From: Spisula solida
Taxonomy: Eukaryota > Mollusca > Bivalvia > Venerida > Mactridae
Direction: 5' to 3'
DNA length: 64,000 nt
Assembly: GCA_947247005.1 (NCBI GenBank)
Contig: OX365962.1
Location: 7,165,201 to 7,229,200, forward strand
Part shown: positions 24,401-39,400 of the stretch, one piece after another
How the letters are laid out: each line of letters starts with the position of its first letter
Position numbering within the stretch: position 1 is the first letter of the stretch
Made by a program: the position numbers and the translations under genes
The notes under the pieces: model-generated
The model's input: only the letters and a program-made list of their open reading frames with translations
Told to the model about the DNA's origin: nothing
Database searches by the model: none

Positions 24401-27400
24401 ACAAAACATAGACAAATTCCTTATTATGGTATGGTTTTTAGTAGAATGTTGAACTTAGACAGATTAGGATATTTACAAAATTTATCAGGTAAGTATTTAA
24501 TTCTAATTTCAGAGTAAAATGGACAGATAAGTAGAAAATGAAATTCGTCTTCTATAGTATTTTGACAGTATTTACAAAGACGTTGATTTCGCGGTACTTC
24601 CTGATGCCTGCCAACTTCTAGCATCAGGTTATGAAATGAAGATCTAAATTTGACTAAACAGCGACGATATTTCATTATGTCAATACAATTTACATTACGT
24701 TTCAATGCAGAACTCAGTTTTAAAGTAGGTATAAAAACTCGAAAGTTTGCCGTTGTTGTTACACTGAACATTATGTGATGTCTTTTTGGCCAGTGGCTAG
24801 GCAATACAGTCGTTTCAGTGGGCTTCACCTCGGGGTGACATTCTGCCCTCAGATTCATCATATCAATGTCAAGCAGGCTGAGGCATCTGATATTTATTTT
24901 ATTATGCCGAACAATATTATAAGTCTAGCAAAATGTTTACAGCCATGATTGTAACAGTTATAATCAGTAGACGTGACTGTGCTTTCATACATTGTTGTGT
25001 TTATTCCACATTCTATTTTTAGAACATCTTGTATATTTCAGCAGTCAAATAATTAAAATTGACGCAGTTACTTGCCCTTGCATGATATCCAAAATGTCAG
25101 ATTGATCACATGACCTGACAGTCACGGTTTGGTCGATCGCATGTCAAACGACTTGGAAATGCCTTTGAAGTCATAATGTCTCTTTCAGCGACAATGGGAG
25201 TTTAGCAGTGTACAAAATGGTGAGGTATAATAATGTCAGTCCCGACAGTTACATTGTAATTAACCGGTATTATAGATGAATACTCCAAGGACAGGACCTC
25301 AAAATGCCATTGGATACCTTTTACACTTGTTTATATGTTATTACTTTAATAGCATATATATATGTGCATGTATTTGCATTTCCACAGGATGCAGGATAAA
25401 CCAGGTTATACTGTATTTGTTTCCACTCAGTTCGTTCCGCGTCGTTACATATATGCAATGTTATCCCTGTGATGTGGGTTAAAAAGTATCAAATTCATAT
25501 AATCGGACCAAGATAAACCGGCCGGGCTATCAATAGTACAAGAACATAAACATTCGTGTTTACAATTTGCGCCTGAAATGAACTAATAAGGTGAATTAAA
25601 TTCATGACAATAACCGATACTATACCGTGAATTTATGTGTTATTAACTTTAGAAACCGATTTTCTTCAATATTGGTCACGTAACAAAGATTTCAGAGCAC
25701 TTGTCCGCGTATTTGTTGATCACCCCTCGTACTATGTATACATAAATGTTGTTTGTTTTGAAGTTGTTCAGTAACGTGTTGAGCATTGTGATATTTGTTT
25801 GTGGTCTGTTTTCTACTTTTGTACTCCTTTAATGCTCTTTTTGTGCTCCTTTCATGCTCTATTTCGTGCTCTATTTCGTGCTCTATTTTGTGCGTCTTTC
25901 GTGCTCTGTTTTGTGCTCCTTTCGTGCTCTTTTTGTGCTCTATTTTGTGCTCCTTTCATACTCTATTTTGTGCCCTTTTTGTGTTCCTTTCGTACTTTGT
26001 TTTGTGCTCCTCTCGTGCTCTATTTTGTGCTACTTTCGTGCTCTTTTCGTGTTCTATTCTGTGCTACTTTCGTACTCTATTTTGTGCTCCTTTCGTGCTC
26101 TGTTCGTGCTCTATTTTGTGCTTGTTTCGTGCTCTATTTTGTGCTATATTTTGTGCTCCTTTAGTACCCTATTTTGTGCTCCTTTCGTGCTCTATTTTGT
26201 TCTCCATCGTGCTCTGTTTGTGCACCTTTCGTGCTCTATTTCGTGCTCTATCTTGTGCTCCTCTCATGCTCTATGTCGTACTCTATTTTGTGCTCCTTTC
26301 GTGCTCTTTTTGTGCTACTTTCGTGCTCTTTTTGTGCTACTTTCGTGCTCTTTTCGTGTTCTTTTCTGTGCTACTTTCGTACTCTATTTTGTGCTCCTTT
26401 CGTGCTCTATTTTGTGCTTGTTTCGTGCTCTATTTTGTGTTATATTTTGTGCTCCTTTAGTACCCTATTTTGTGCTCCTTTCGTGCTCTATTTTGTTCTC
26501 CTTTCGTGCTCTGTTTGTGCACCTTTCGTGCTCTATTTCGTGCTCTATCTTGTGCTCCTCTCATGCTCTATGTCGTACTCTATTTTGTGCTCCTTTCGTG
26601 CTCTATTTGTGCACCTTTCGTGCTCTATTTCGTGCTCTATCTTGTGCTCATCTCGTGCTCTATGTCGTACTCTATACTGTGCTCCTTTCGTGCTCCGTTT
26701 TTTGCTCTATTTTGTGTTCCTTTCTGTGCTCCTTTCTGTGCTTTGTTTCCTCGTCTGTTTTTGATAAGTGCTGCATTTCCTGTCCGAGTTTTGATTTCAG
26801 TTTTATAATGACACTACTTTACCTTTGAGATCTGCATAATCCAATGCAATGCTCAGGTAGACATGAGCTGCATATGCCATTGGAGTACCATCCGGGATCT
26901 TATCCTCTTCTTGAGTCTGTTCATTGAACACACGAGTATATGTCCACCAGCCAAATACTTCCCATGAGTTATAACTTTCCGTGACCCTCATAATATGGCT
27001 GTAATATGAACAGAAACAGGGTATAGATAAACCATGCTTTTTGAGCCGTGACTAATTTATGCAGCAAAGTTTATTCACCCAAAAAGGGTAGGTTATTCAG
27101 CTAGTTATAATTTATTATACTTTTCGACAGCTTGGACTTGGGCGGATCTGCGCTTGTTTAGTTGGGCATTGTGCTTTGTGTGTTTTAATGTTTTCTGTGC
27201 TCGGCTGGTTAAGTTGAGTGCTGCCTTCCCTGTCTGACTTAATATAATCTTTTTTTTATATAAGCAGTACCAACATAAGTTAAATAAGTTGTTTCATTAA
27301 GTAACTGAATACGTGGCCAAATGGATAAGGCGATGTTCTATACGACTTACTTTCCTAGGGTCAATCCTTGGTAGAGTCACTTTTTATATATTTTTTCAAA

Positions 27401-30400
27401 TCCCTTGTTAAAGTAATAGTACACAAGATAGTTATGACGTAAAGAACAAAAATGGAACCACTAAACGTTGCGTCAAATGACGTTGTTTGGTGACTTTGCG
27501 TTTTTTGGGTTAACCAAGCATTTTAGACATAAAATTGACATTTATGTATATAATCTAATTTTACGGTTAAGTTAAACAAACTCGTTGCTTCTGTAAAGAT
27601 TTGGTTTTGGACAATCGATAATGTTAGTTTATACTCAAAAAACTAAAACTGGGTACATTGTGCGACGTTATTTCTCGCAAGTCGGACAAATCAGTGGAGA
27701 AAGCAAAAATAACGATATAAGTCGAGTAAGTCTCCTATCTTAAAGTTAAAATTTTCATTTATAAACACACATGGAAAAGTATTCAGGCATGTTTTTTTCT
27801 TTCGCGGTTGCCTTTGCGATAAGTGGTATTAAACGATCGCCGAAATTTCATGTATAATTTTTAACGTTATTTTACGCGCATGTGACAAATCACTGGACAC
27901 TTACAAACTAACCGCATTTCTCGAGTATGTCCCCGATGTCGAAAACAAAATTGTTTATGTAAATATGGTCGAAATTTCATGATTTATTTTTAACGTTATT
28001 TTTACGCGCGTGGGACAAATCACTGGACACAGGCAAACTGTGGGCAATTTTCGAGTATGTCCCAGATTTCAAAATAGAAATTATTTATGTAAATAAATAA
28101 AAAAGGTATGTTGTCATTTTTTTTCTTTAGCGGTTCTTTTAGTGATAAATGTTTAAAAGTTGTCGTCGAAATTTCATGATTTATTTTTAACGTTATGTTT
28201 TGTTATTTTTACGCACGTGGGACAAAATCGGGGGACACAGAAAAACTAACGGCATTTTTTGAGTATGTATCCAATTTAAAAACGAAAACTATTTATGTAA
28301 ACAATGAAAACGTATTCTAAGATATTTTTCTTTTGTGAATTCCTTTGCAATAAATTATGTAAAATAATCGCCGTAGTTGAGTGTTTTAATTTTTCAACGT
28401 TACAAATGATTTTGTCACATGTTTCGGGAAAATCTGTGGACAAATGAAAAGTGACGGCATTCGCCGAGTATGTCTCCAATTTTAAAATAAAAAATATGTA
28501 TGTAAACATCAATACACACGTATTCTGATATTCTTTTCTTCAGTTGTGCTCTTTACGATAAAGAGTATAAAGTTAACGCCGAAATACCATGTATTTATTT
28601 CTCATGCAAAAACGCAACGTTGTGACACGTCATTTTGGAGTCAACTTTTATCTTTGGTGCTTATTTTTCATTTTAAAATTATTTTTCGTCTCTATGAAAC
28701 TTATATAGTTTGATTCGTCATTGTATATGCTTTCTAACGATATGTATATTATGCACATAGAAACGTTTGAAATTATTTAATATGGGCTTAATTAACGACG
28801 GCAATCGATCTTTACGGGGTGGTTCCAGTTTTGTGCGTTACGTCTATGCATTTCCTGGAATTTATTTAATAATTAGTCTGTATTAGTCAAAATTAGGTGT
28901 CTTAGTCATAGTAACCATGCATAGTTATATAATTTTGGCTGCGACTAGTATACATACTGGTGAAGATGCTCGTATGATAAAGAATATTTAACATGGTTCA
29001 TATTTACAGAAATTGTGCAAGGAGTTTATATATAAAATAGTCTATGTGTATTGAACTTGTAATGCCAGCAGGACACAAACACTGGCGTAAGATATTGCAA
29101 TAAACTGTCTTTAAGCACCCACTATATATTCAAATGCATCATCCGACTCGGAGACAGACACAACTGACGGGTCGCCAACCAATACATCTAGTCGAAAATC
29201 TTTACACAAGTTTGAGTACTAATATTGGATCCAGTAAAAGGTAAATTAATACTGGGTCCGTGGACAGAAATGAAAACTAGTGAAACATGAAAACCCATTG
29301 CATGTAGATTGAAAAGTCATAATAATAAAATGACTTTTAAACAATGTCTTCATGTTTTTGATAGAAAATAAACAAAAAAATGTAGTTGAGAAAAAAGCGC
29401 AGTTATCAGGACTTGAACCGGCATGTCTTAGACTGAAAATCAAGCTCCCTACGGATTGAACCAGCGATACTGACGATATCAGCCAGTCATACAAAAATAT
29501 ATATCAACGCATTTGAAATGCATCCCAACCAGTAATTCACAAACCATGACTAAATAGTGTAATCTCCCGTCACGGCTCAAAACTCGTGGTTGATCTATAT
29601 AACTTCAACGCGATCAATTGCAATACAAAAACAAACACAAAATCCGCTATATTTATTGTTTCTTAATATTTTGGAGCATGTAAACTTTATATGTTGTGCC
29701 TCATGTTTGAATGCTCTCATAGGCAATTGTTACGGTCCTTGTTTTTAATCCATTACAAAAATAAGGCAATTTTGTGTTTGTTTTTGAACAACAATTTATC
29801 GCGTTAGAGTTATAACTATTAGAATAAACCAGGCAAAAACAACGTCTACAACTGTAAAATAATAAATATTGGTGACAGATGAACTAGATGGCCACAATTA
29901 AATCCCCCAAATAATTGACATAAAATTTTTTTTACATTCAATAGTTTTGATTCACGAATTTAAGAAACCACCAAATTAACGTTACCAATTAGGGATTCTT
30001 TTGCACCTACTGGAACTCATTAACTGTACCATCTTTTCAATTCATTTTTGGATTGCCAATTGAAACACCAGTTATAGTTTACCCTACTTCTTTGTCCAAT
30101 CAAAAGCCAGGGGTTTTCAATTTTTTGGACCTCTAATCTATTTATTTGTGCAATGGGCAGAATAACTAGTAAGTGGTTCATGAAGCAAATAGAGGATATT
30201 TGTTGATTGTGGTGTAAGATCATATTTTATTTCATCGAGTGATCACAGAAAATCAATATTTTCACGAGTGGCGTAGACACGAGTGAAAAAATAATTTATG
30301 TGATCACGAGTGAAATAAAATTGATCCTTCACCAAAAATCAACAAATTTTCTGTTTATTATATGCTTCAATTTCTCTTAAAAGGGCAAGTTAAGCATGAT

Positions 30401-33400
30401 CGATAGTTTAACCCTACAACTTTCAAAGGTCAACATAGCTGGCAGTAAAAGAGGATGTGTATTTTCTACAAAACATTTTTGATCCGTTTACATTTATTTC
30501 AGTTTAGTCAGTAAACTGCTTGCCACGCGAATAAAGTGTAGCCCCATGCCTTCAGCGCTTGCTACGCTTTGCATGGTTACAGTTGTGATTGATGCCCAAC
30601 GTTAAAGCATGTATCCCCCTTTTCAGAAGACGAGTCCGTGTTTGAATAACCAACATTAAAAGCCAAAGTTAAATATATACCTATAACTACTTACTACATT
30701 TAGCCAGGTATACCAGACAGTGTCCGAACACAGTAAACCATTTAATACCAAAAAGGGCTTGTATTACTCCCTAAATCTCCCTAAATACTAGACTGTTCCA
30801 ATATCACAGCACAAATAAATACCATAGCAAACCTCAATAATGCATGTACATAATTATTCAGGAAAGAAGCAGAAAAAAAGAAATACATACTCTCCTTCGA
30901 AAGCAACATCTAGCATGTACGGTAAGTCATCAGGTCGACATTTGAAATACAGTGTCCTTCCACCGCCCCATGTGAAGTCGGAGTGAAACTCCGACTGATA
31001 TAGGCGAATTCCACCTTCCAGATACCCCTGAAAGTAGTAATACATGTATACTCCTTAGACCATATATCTTTTTTTTTTCAGGGGAGATAATTTTATTTTC
31101 CTGGTCAATAGGTAGATGTGGGTCGAGGGCATCCCATATAGACCATATATCTTAGTAGCTAGCCAATCAGCAAGAACAAAAAGTGTTGGATAAATCCCGT
31201 ATACAAATGTGCACGCTGGTATATAAAACATAAGATTGATATATACAGTATAACCTGGTTTATCCGGCATCCCATCGGACCAGATAAGCGTGCCGGATAA
31301 AGCAGTGTGCCGGTAAAACCAGGTTTTATAGAAATACATATAACTGTATAGTTGCTTATAACAAGACAAAATTATAACAAATTAGCAAATATTAAGGTAT
31401 CAAATGTCATTAGTATTTATATGTATATTGTACTAATGGTGTTAATTACCGTAGTCATAAAATAGTTGTTAATTGCAGTTTGTTTGGTTTTCTTAAAGAT
31501 TATGTGCAAAAACATTTGCTGTTGATACACATCTTCTACGTTTTATCTTTAATGTCGGTTAATTAAGTGTTAACACACACTATTTATCAATTGTCGGGAC
31601 TGACAAACAATGAGTCAATGACGGATAACGGATAAAGCAAGTGTCCATCAACAACAACAACAACAACAACAACCGTTTATTACGCTCAATTCATGCACAA
31701 CATGAAAATATGAGGATAACAGTCAATGTTATATAAAGAACAAAGAACGAGGCTACATAAAGGTGGTATAAAGGTGAGCCACGATACACATATAGTTTAT
31801 ATACACGATCAACATAAATAAATTAGACAAAAGAGTGCGGACAAATAATATATTTGCATTTATATGTAGGTGCTACATTAGGTTTGAAGCAGTATAATTT
31901 TAAATAACTTACACAGCTTTATAAAATTTGTTTTGTTTTTTATGTTCATAAGTTGTTCAAGTTTATATGTATTAGGTCGATTATAGAACGTCGGATCTAT
32001 GAATAGTTTTCTTTGGTTGCTAAATTTATTGCATTCAAGTAGATAATGAAACTCGTCAGAAATACAGTGGAGTTCGGTTAAGACAGGTTGTCGGTAAAAA
32101 CACGTTCCGGATGAACCCGGTTATACTGTACTATAGTATGCCAAGCAAAATAATTGATCATAGCAAATAATGTATGCATTTAGCACAGAAAGTGTGGATG
32201 TCAATTTTGTTTGATACCAAGTTAGTCTTCATTACATCATTATTTTGAACAAGTAAACAATTGTTCATAGTGAAATAAATGTATATCAAACCTTTACCTC
32301 ATTAAAAATATTTTGTTCACTATTACATTCATAATCTGTGACAACGCTTTTGATAGATTATTAACCAATTAAGGCATTGCCCACATCTGTGCTGAGAGCT
32401 AACGGCATTATCAGAAGAGGCGGGAGGTGTTTGACTATAGTGCAATGACCTCTGTATAAGCACACATTCAAACTTTCTTTAAGTTGTTATTTGCTTTTGC
32501 AAACTCTGTAGGGCAACAACCTCTAAATAACCTCCAATATATGCAGCCCCCAAATGGTATTACTCTAAAGAGATTGTACTGTTCTATTGTGTCTTAAAGT
32601 CCCATTATGCCTTAAATGGCTATTTTCAAAAAGCTATAGCTTGGCAACCTATCTGCAAAATGATGCATTTTAAGCACTTTAGTTGAGTCCCAAAGGTTGA
32701 CAACACCATAAGATGAAAGAAAACGAATTGAAGCCTCTAGTTAGTTTGTAAACAAAACAACGAAATGTAAACAATAAATGCATAATTTAAAGTCTAAGGG
32801 GAGCAACTCTTGCAAAATTAGTATTTTGTCACCCATATATTTTACTAAAAGTGATTTTTGTTATACTATTTCGACAGATAGTTATTGGTCATTTGTGAAA
32901 AACATCCTAATTCTTTATATTTAGTCTATTTATTGGATGATCGGAGGAAATTGTTTGGGAGTGATAATGTGACTTTAAATAATTACGTGAGATCAACCCT
33001 CGCTTCTTAGACCACCATTTTAGTTCCATTTTCATAGAGTCCCTATTATTCAACCTAAAAATTAAAACCAACTAAATGATGAATTTTTTTTAGAGCCTAA
33101 TGGTGTCTTAAGATTGAAGTTATTGGCATTCACACTATTTCAACTTAGAATTTATAATGAAATACCTCGCCTTATGACCACCTCAATAGTGCATTAACCT
33201 CAAAATAAAGACCACTATTTTATTCCACTGGCTTGCACTCTATTCAACCTCATATTCACAGTCAAAGCTCAACTATATTAGGCCACCTCTTAAATAAGAT
33301 TGGCTCAGTATTAACCACTTTTCGTTCCATTTTAATATGTTTTCTCTTTGATAGATGCAACACCTCACAATTATTGAGATATTCTTTGCAGTCCCAAGAA

Positions 33401-36400
33401 GGAATTTCATTATTGAGGTTTTACTGTTAATAGCTTAATTTCGTTACGTAGGTCTATTTAAACATCCAAACAACACACAATACAATACAATACAATACAA
33501 TACAATACAATACAATACAATACAATACAATACAATACAATACAATACAATACAATACAATACAATACAATACACCAATATTACACCAATAGTAAAATGG
33601 TTTATCATACCCTACGTACTGGTCGATTTATAGGCAAAGTGTACCTGATAAGCAAGTAGCAGTTATATATCCTTTCCGCTACCATAGCGTACTAATGCAG
33701 ACTCGCCGGGATGGCCATTTCGGCCTTCCGTAGTTTTCGACCTAAATGCCCAAATTCGGGAATTTGCTGTCATGGGTACCCAGTCATCCCAGACTACAGG
33801 ATATTACGGGCCCAGGGTCGTGCACAGATTTTTGGGCCCGCTAGACCCCTTTAAAGAGGGTTTTGAACGTAGATTTTACAAAACTGAAATTACTGGTCCT
33901 ACCCGCCATTGCGGTACGTTTCCCTGTGGAATTGCATTAACATTTAGCGCCAAAACGTTTTTATTTTTCTATAGCAGGAATATAAGGCTAGACAAAGGGG
34001 TCAGGACCAATGCCCAAAAGGAGCCAAAAAGTAGGCATGTCAAGCTAAAAAAAAGTTTTTCGCGCAAGGGTCACCGTCACATAGTCATTTCCGGTGACCT
34101 TTAGTCGAAATGTTGACAATTTTTTCTTTTTTCGGTTTGGGGTAGGTGTGTAGCATCCGGATGTATCGAGTTTTTATCAGTGCTGCAAGTCAATAGTGTC
34201 TCAGGGACTGGGTATAGGGACCATATGAATTTCTCATAACCCCCCAAAAAATCGTGGCAGCGGAAAGGATATGGGATTATAATCCTCGTTTCACTCGGAG
34301 TTATAATCTCATATACAACTGCTACTCATGTTTTATCCTTTACACATATTATGTTGTTTTACTTTTTTTAATTGCTGAAATATGGCAGGCATATGAGAGC
34401 ATCCATTATATTTAAACCCGGGTCACCAGATAAGACAGCAAGCGCGCTAAAAAAAATAGTGTGTAACCGTGTCAGAAAACAATTCGATTTTTCAAGACTG
34501 CAATATAATTTAATTTTCGGCTGGAATTATTAAATACATTAAAATATAATAATCTTATACATGTACAGGTATAAATACATTTATCATATCAAATACTATT
34601 TTTAAGGAAGTTATGGCTGTTTTTATGTGGAGCCCGTATGGAGCATTTTTCGTTATTTGGCGTAATTACAAGTATTTCATAAAAACGGTTTTCGATACAT
34701 ATAGGATAGACAATGAGTATCGCTGGTCATGAGATTTAGACGCGAGCTTCAGCGAGATGTCTATCCGACTTAGACCACGTGACTGACTAGTTTGTACATG
34801 TACCGTTATTCATGCACATTAAAAATGGAATCAAAATAACAGGTTATTCAGTTTAAATGTGTTTGATACAGGATTTAGACGATGTCAATACTGCGTTGTA
34901 ATTGGCTATTTGCGGCTTATAGTGGTCTAAATTCTTGATATATCATATGGGTCCTGTTATATCAAAGCATTACTCCAGCGTAACTACTAGTTTTCCTATA
35001 ATATTACTTTGATACTTTTTCTCATCATCTATCGTTTAAGACTTTGCGTAGTTCTACACAAAGTGAGAGCAAATATTAACGCAGTGAGGAAAAAATTGAC
35101 ACAAACTGTTGATTTGGCGGCCGCATGTTTTATGAACTATTTTTATGTTTAATCATAAAAAAAACTATATAATTAATTTCTACACGTGTTTTTGTTGATC
35201 TTTATCTTTGTTTATGTTTAATCATGAAATGAAATGTAATTTTAGACACATTCTCAATATATAGTGGATAATAAGATATAATAGTACAAATGTACAATTG
35301 CCAAATTGTCAACTTATGATGTAAGCCTGGTCAGATAAGCAATCGGGGAAAGTGTCTAGGATTATATTTATTATACACTGCCCACCAAAAATAAGTATAC
35401 AAATGCTATTTGCCGACTTACTTGCCTGTAATAATACTACTTGCAGAACAGTAAAGCAACAATATATTTGAAGAAAAGGAATATGTTTGTTTATTAAATG
35501 AAAAGACCATACATTAATTTGTACATTAGGTGCACAATCTAATGTTTCTTTGTCCCTCTTGAATGGTGACTTTGTCACAAAAAGATGTAAAATTCAGTCT
35601 TTTTGATCACATGGTTATTTTAGTTCCGAACATCTTCATTTTTATTTCTATCTCTATTTTGACTCATTTAGTAACTGTAGTTTCAGAAACTAGTATAATT
35701 ATGACCGTCTGGTAAACAGATATTGAATAATTTAACCAAGTTTAATTTTGCAACAATTATTTACTGTATACTTATTTTTGGTGGGCAGTGTATTATATCT
35801 AAAATGTGTGGGTGTTCTAACCTCACAGCATTCGTATTATTGTTATTGCATTCATTCATTTAGACATGCATGCATCAATCCCTTTCACGTGTCAAACATC
35901 GTATACTGGAAACAACACGTCATTTGTGGAGGGATGTCAATATTCCTGATTAATCCGGAATTCCGGATTATCTATCCTGAAAAAGCTATGACTTCCGGTC
36001 AAAATATAAGTTATTTGATGAAATTATCTCAAGGAAAGGCAAAATTATGGTCAATTTCATCTGCACTGAAGGATTTTATTCAATAAAAACGGAGTTAAAT
36101 ATGGAAACAATTCGGTTGAAGGCCTCTTGTTTGGTAAATATGGTCGGCCGCATAGGGTTTTCAGGATTTTTAATTTGGCTCTGTTGACACCCCTTAAAAT
36201 TGAACAACAGGAAAAGGTTTGATTTATCTTATTTTATCTACTGCTCTCGGTCAACATAGACCTTCATCAGGATAATACCAATAGGGCCGAAATTGCCATG
36301 TATCGCTCGCCTGTGCATATTGATCTAGTATAGCCATATTTAAACTGAATATTAATTTCGGTCCCATGAAAACCGAGCTCTGCCTGTATGTTTCAATTAT

Positions 36401-39400
36401 TGAGTTATTATTAGAATGGAACATTGTTACCTATTTGTGATGAAATCCAGCATGTGGTTCCAGATAAAAAGGTTTTATTAAAGCTATATAGGGTAAAACT
36501 AGTCCCACATCCTGGAGACCATGTTTTTGACGAATCATGACAACACGTTCTGTACTGCTATTGTTAAGACTGCACAAGGAACACTGTCACCAAAATATAA
36601 TAAAAACCAACAAGTACTTTTAGAGAAGAAGAATTTAAAGACTTTACTATAGATATCTAGGGCAAATGGGGCCCATCCGTTCATGACAAAAGTGTCGATT
36701 TTGAAGAGGGTCACCTAACAACTATTTTTGTAAACTTATTTCGAAATCTGGCCAGTGGTTAAATTTGATAACTTTTTTAAGCTTTTCCAAGAGTTCTGTT
36801 TTTATTTTAGTTTATTATAAGAAAGGACCACCACACGGACGGACGCTCGGACGAGTGTGACCACAAAAGCTCACCTTATCACTATGTGACTGATAAGTAA
36901 AGAATGTCACGTGATGTTACTAAAATAGAATTGTTTTGGGATATTGCCAATATTGTTCATCTACAAATAGCAGGTTTTCTGGTGACTGGCTCATAATTTA
37001 ATCATGCTTGATTGACTTCACTTGCTTCGTAAATATGATAACCAACTTCAGAAAAGTACTCTGATTTGGACAAACGAGGAGTTTAAAAGTAAATCTAAAT
37101 GTAAAGATTTACGATTCTGATGTTTATTTTAAAAAATAAATCATGTTTTTAAAAAGTGATACTAGTTTTAACAGATTGTGTTAAGAATTGACCAAATACT
37201 GTGTTTATGATTTACTTATTGCTGTATTATGATATTATGTACATACAATTCTTCATTATGATAAATATGTTTGTTAAAATACATGTAGCAGATTTCCTGG
37301 AGACTGGCTTATATATAGATCGATTCAGCTGCAATTATATCACAATGGTTCTTGGTACGGATGTTTAAATGATGTAAACACAACAACAATGTTATAACTT
37401 GTTCAGATGGGGGCATAATATAACATAATATATCTCACCCCAGTAGATGTCATGAGGCATGGAATATTAATGGACGACAACCTCTTTTCTACATAACCGA
37501 CGTCGCCTTCTACACTTATATCTCCTGTGCACGCACCATCTGGACTTTGGTCGTTTTCATTCACGAAAACGTACTTTGTCAAATTGCCTATATATTTAAA
37601 AGCGAACAGCACCTCCCAGTTAGAAGATCCTTCACTAAGCGAACACGTTATTTCATCTGAAATGGATTTCGATAAAATACACGGCATTGAAATGTTTTCG
37701 TTACACAAATTCCTTAATCGTTGGGGAGGAACCAACATATACAACCCAAAATTGGCTACCTATTGATTAATATGTCGATCTTCCGATATTGCTTAATATG
37801 TTGTCAACATTTCGACGAAAAAATGTCTGATTTTCATTTGTTATCAATTTCAGTTGTAATGACATTATTTGCCAAATATCTCACACAGCCATTGATTGCT
37901 AAAATGGAAGTTATCTTATAGCTAACAGGTACCCGTATGTGAAATAGGCTGGTTTCGTTACTAACGGGGATAGCTAACAGGTACCCGTATGTGAAATAGG
38001 CTGGTTTCATTACTAACCGGGATAGCTTACAGATACCCGTATGTGAAATAGGCTGGTTTCATTACTAACGGGGATAGCTTACAGGTACCCGTATGTGAAA
38101 TAGGCTGGTTACGTTACTAACGGGGATAGCTAACAGGTACCCGTATGTGAAATAGGCTGGTTTCATTACTAACGGGGATAGCTTACAGATACCCGTATGT
38201 GAAATAGGCTGGTTTCATTACTAACGGGGATAGCTTACAGGTCCCCGTATGTGAAATAGGCTGGTTTCATTACTAACCGGGATAGCTAACAGGTACCCGT
38301 ATGTGAAATGGGCTGGTTTCGTTACTAACGGGGATAGCTTACAGGTACCCGTATGTGAAATAGGCTGGTTTCGTTACTAACGGGGTTAGCTAACAGGTAC
38401 CCGTATGTGAAATAGGCTGGTTTCATTACTAACCGGGATAGCTTACAGATACCCGTATGTGAAATAGGCTGGTCTCATTACTAACGGGGATAGCTTACAG
38501 GTACCTGTAGGTGAAATAGGCTGGTTTCATTACTAACGGGGATAGCTTACAGGTACCCGTATGTGAAATAGGCTGGTTTCGTTACTAACGGGGATAGCTT
38601 ACAGGTACCCGTATGTGAAATAGGCTGGTTTCATTACTAACGGTCAACCTGCGACAGGTCAGAAATATCTGATTGTACACAAACATTCACAAAAGTCGAT
38701 TTTTTAACCTGTCGCAGGTCGTATTTAAGCACAGTCACGAGTTTGGATGCGGACTAATTAAATTCCGAGTGTGAGCATGAACAAGATAAGACACAATTAA
38801 GATAAAACACAGGTACATATTAACAAAAACTATGTCACTAGGTCAGATAATAAAAAACCCTTGAGTAGACAATAAAGGTCACAACTTTGACATATTCTTA
38901 ATGAAACTTCCTCACAATGATCATCTCAACAAAATATCGGTTAATTTGTCGATATTGGGTCATCTGGGGTGAAACACTGGGTCACTAGTTTAGATTAAAG
39001 AACAAGAGGGCCACGATGGCCCTATTTCGCTCACCTGAGTTTCATGTCACTTTTTGTTTGAAATAGCACTTACAGAGTAGGGGAAACAGACAGTGTTTCA
39101 AAGGAAGTATACTAGGTTTTTTTCGTTCTCAATATGTACGGATGTACGGGTTTTACTATTAACATTCCATTGTTTGCCTCTGTCAGACATTATGATGCGA
39201 TATACTATTTTAGGCTCACCACCTCGGTATATAGTTAGCTAAAGTGCGCTCATGTGACAAACCTGGTTGTTTAAACATAGCCAACAACTAATAACGTGTA
39301 CGAAACATGACGAAACATATCGTCACATAATCATTAGTTGAACGCCCGGCAGGGTAATACTTATTGAGTTCCAACAAAATCGTCATCCAGTTTGATCTAG

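Noticed and set aside
25795..26828. Long Cys/Leu/Phe-rich frames in three phases
   Set aside because: All lie in the GTGCTC minisatellite; several phases are open at once because the repeat lacks stops.
33772..34104. 110-codon plus frame
   Set aside because: Lies inside a TIR element, no recognised motif and an ordinary length for chance.
35748..36086. 112-codon plus frame
   Set aside because: Begins inside the mariner-like element, no splice sites or similarity to support it.
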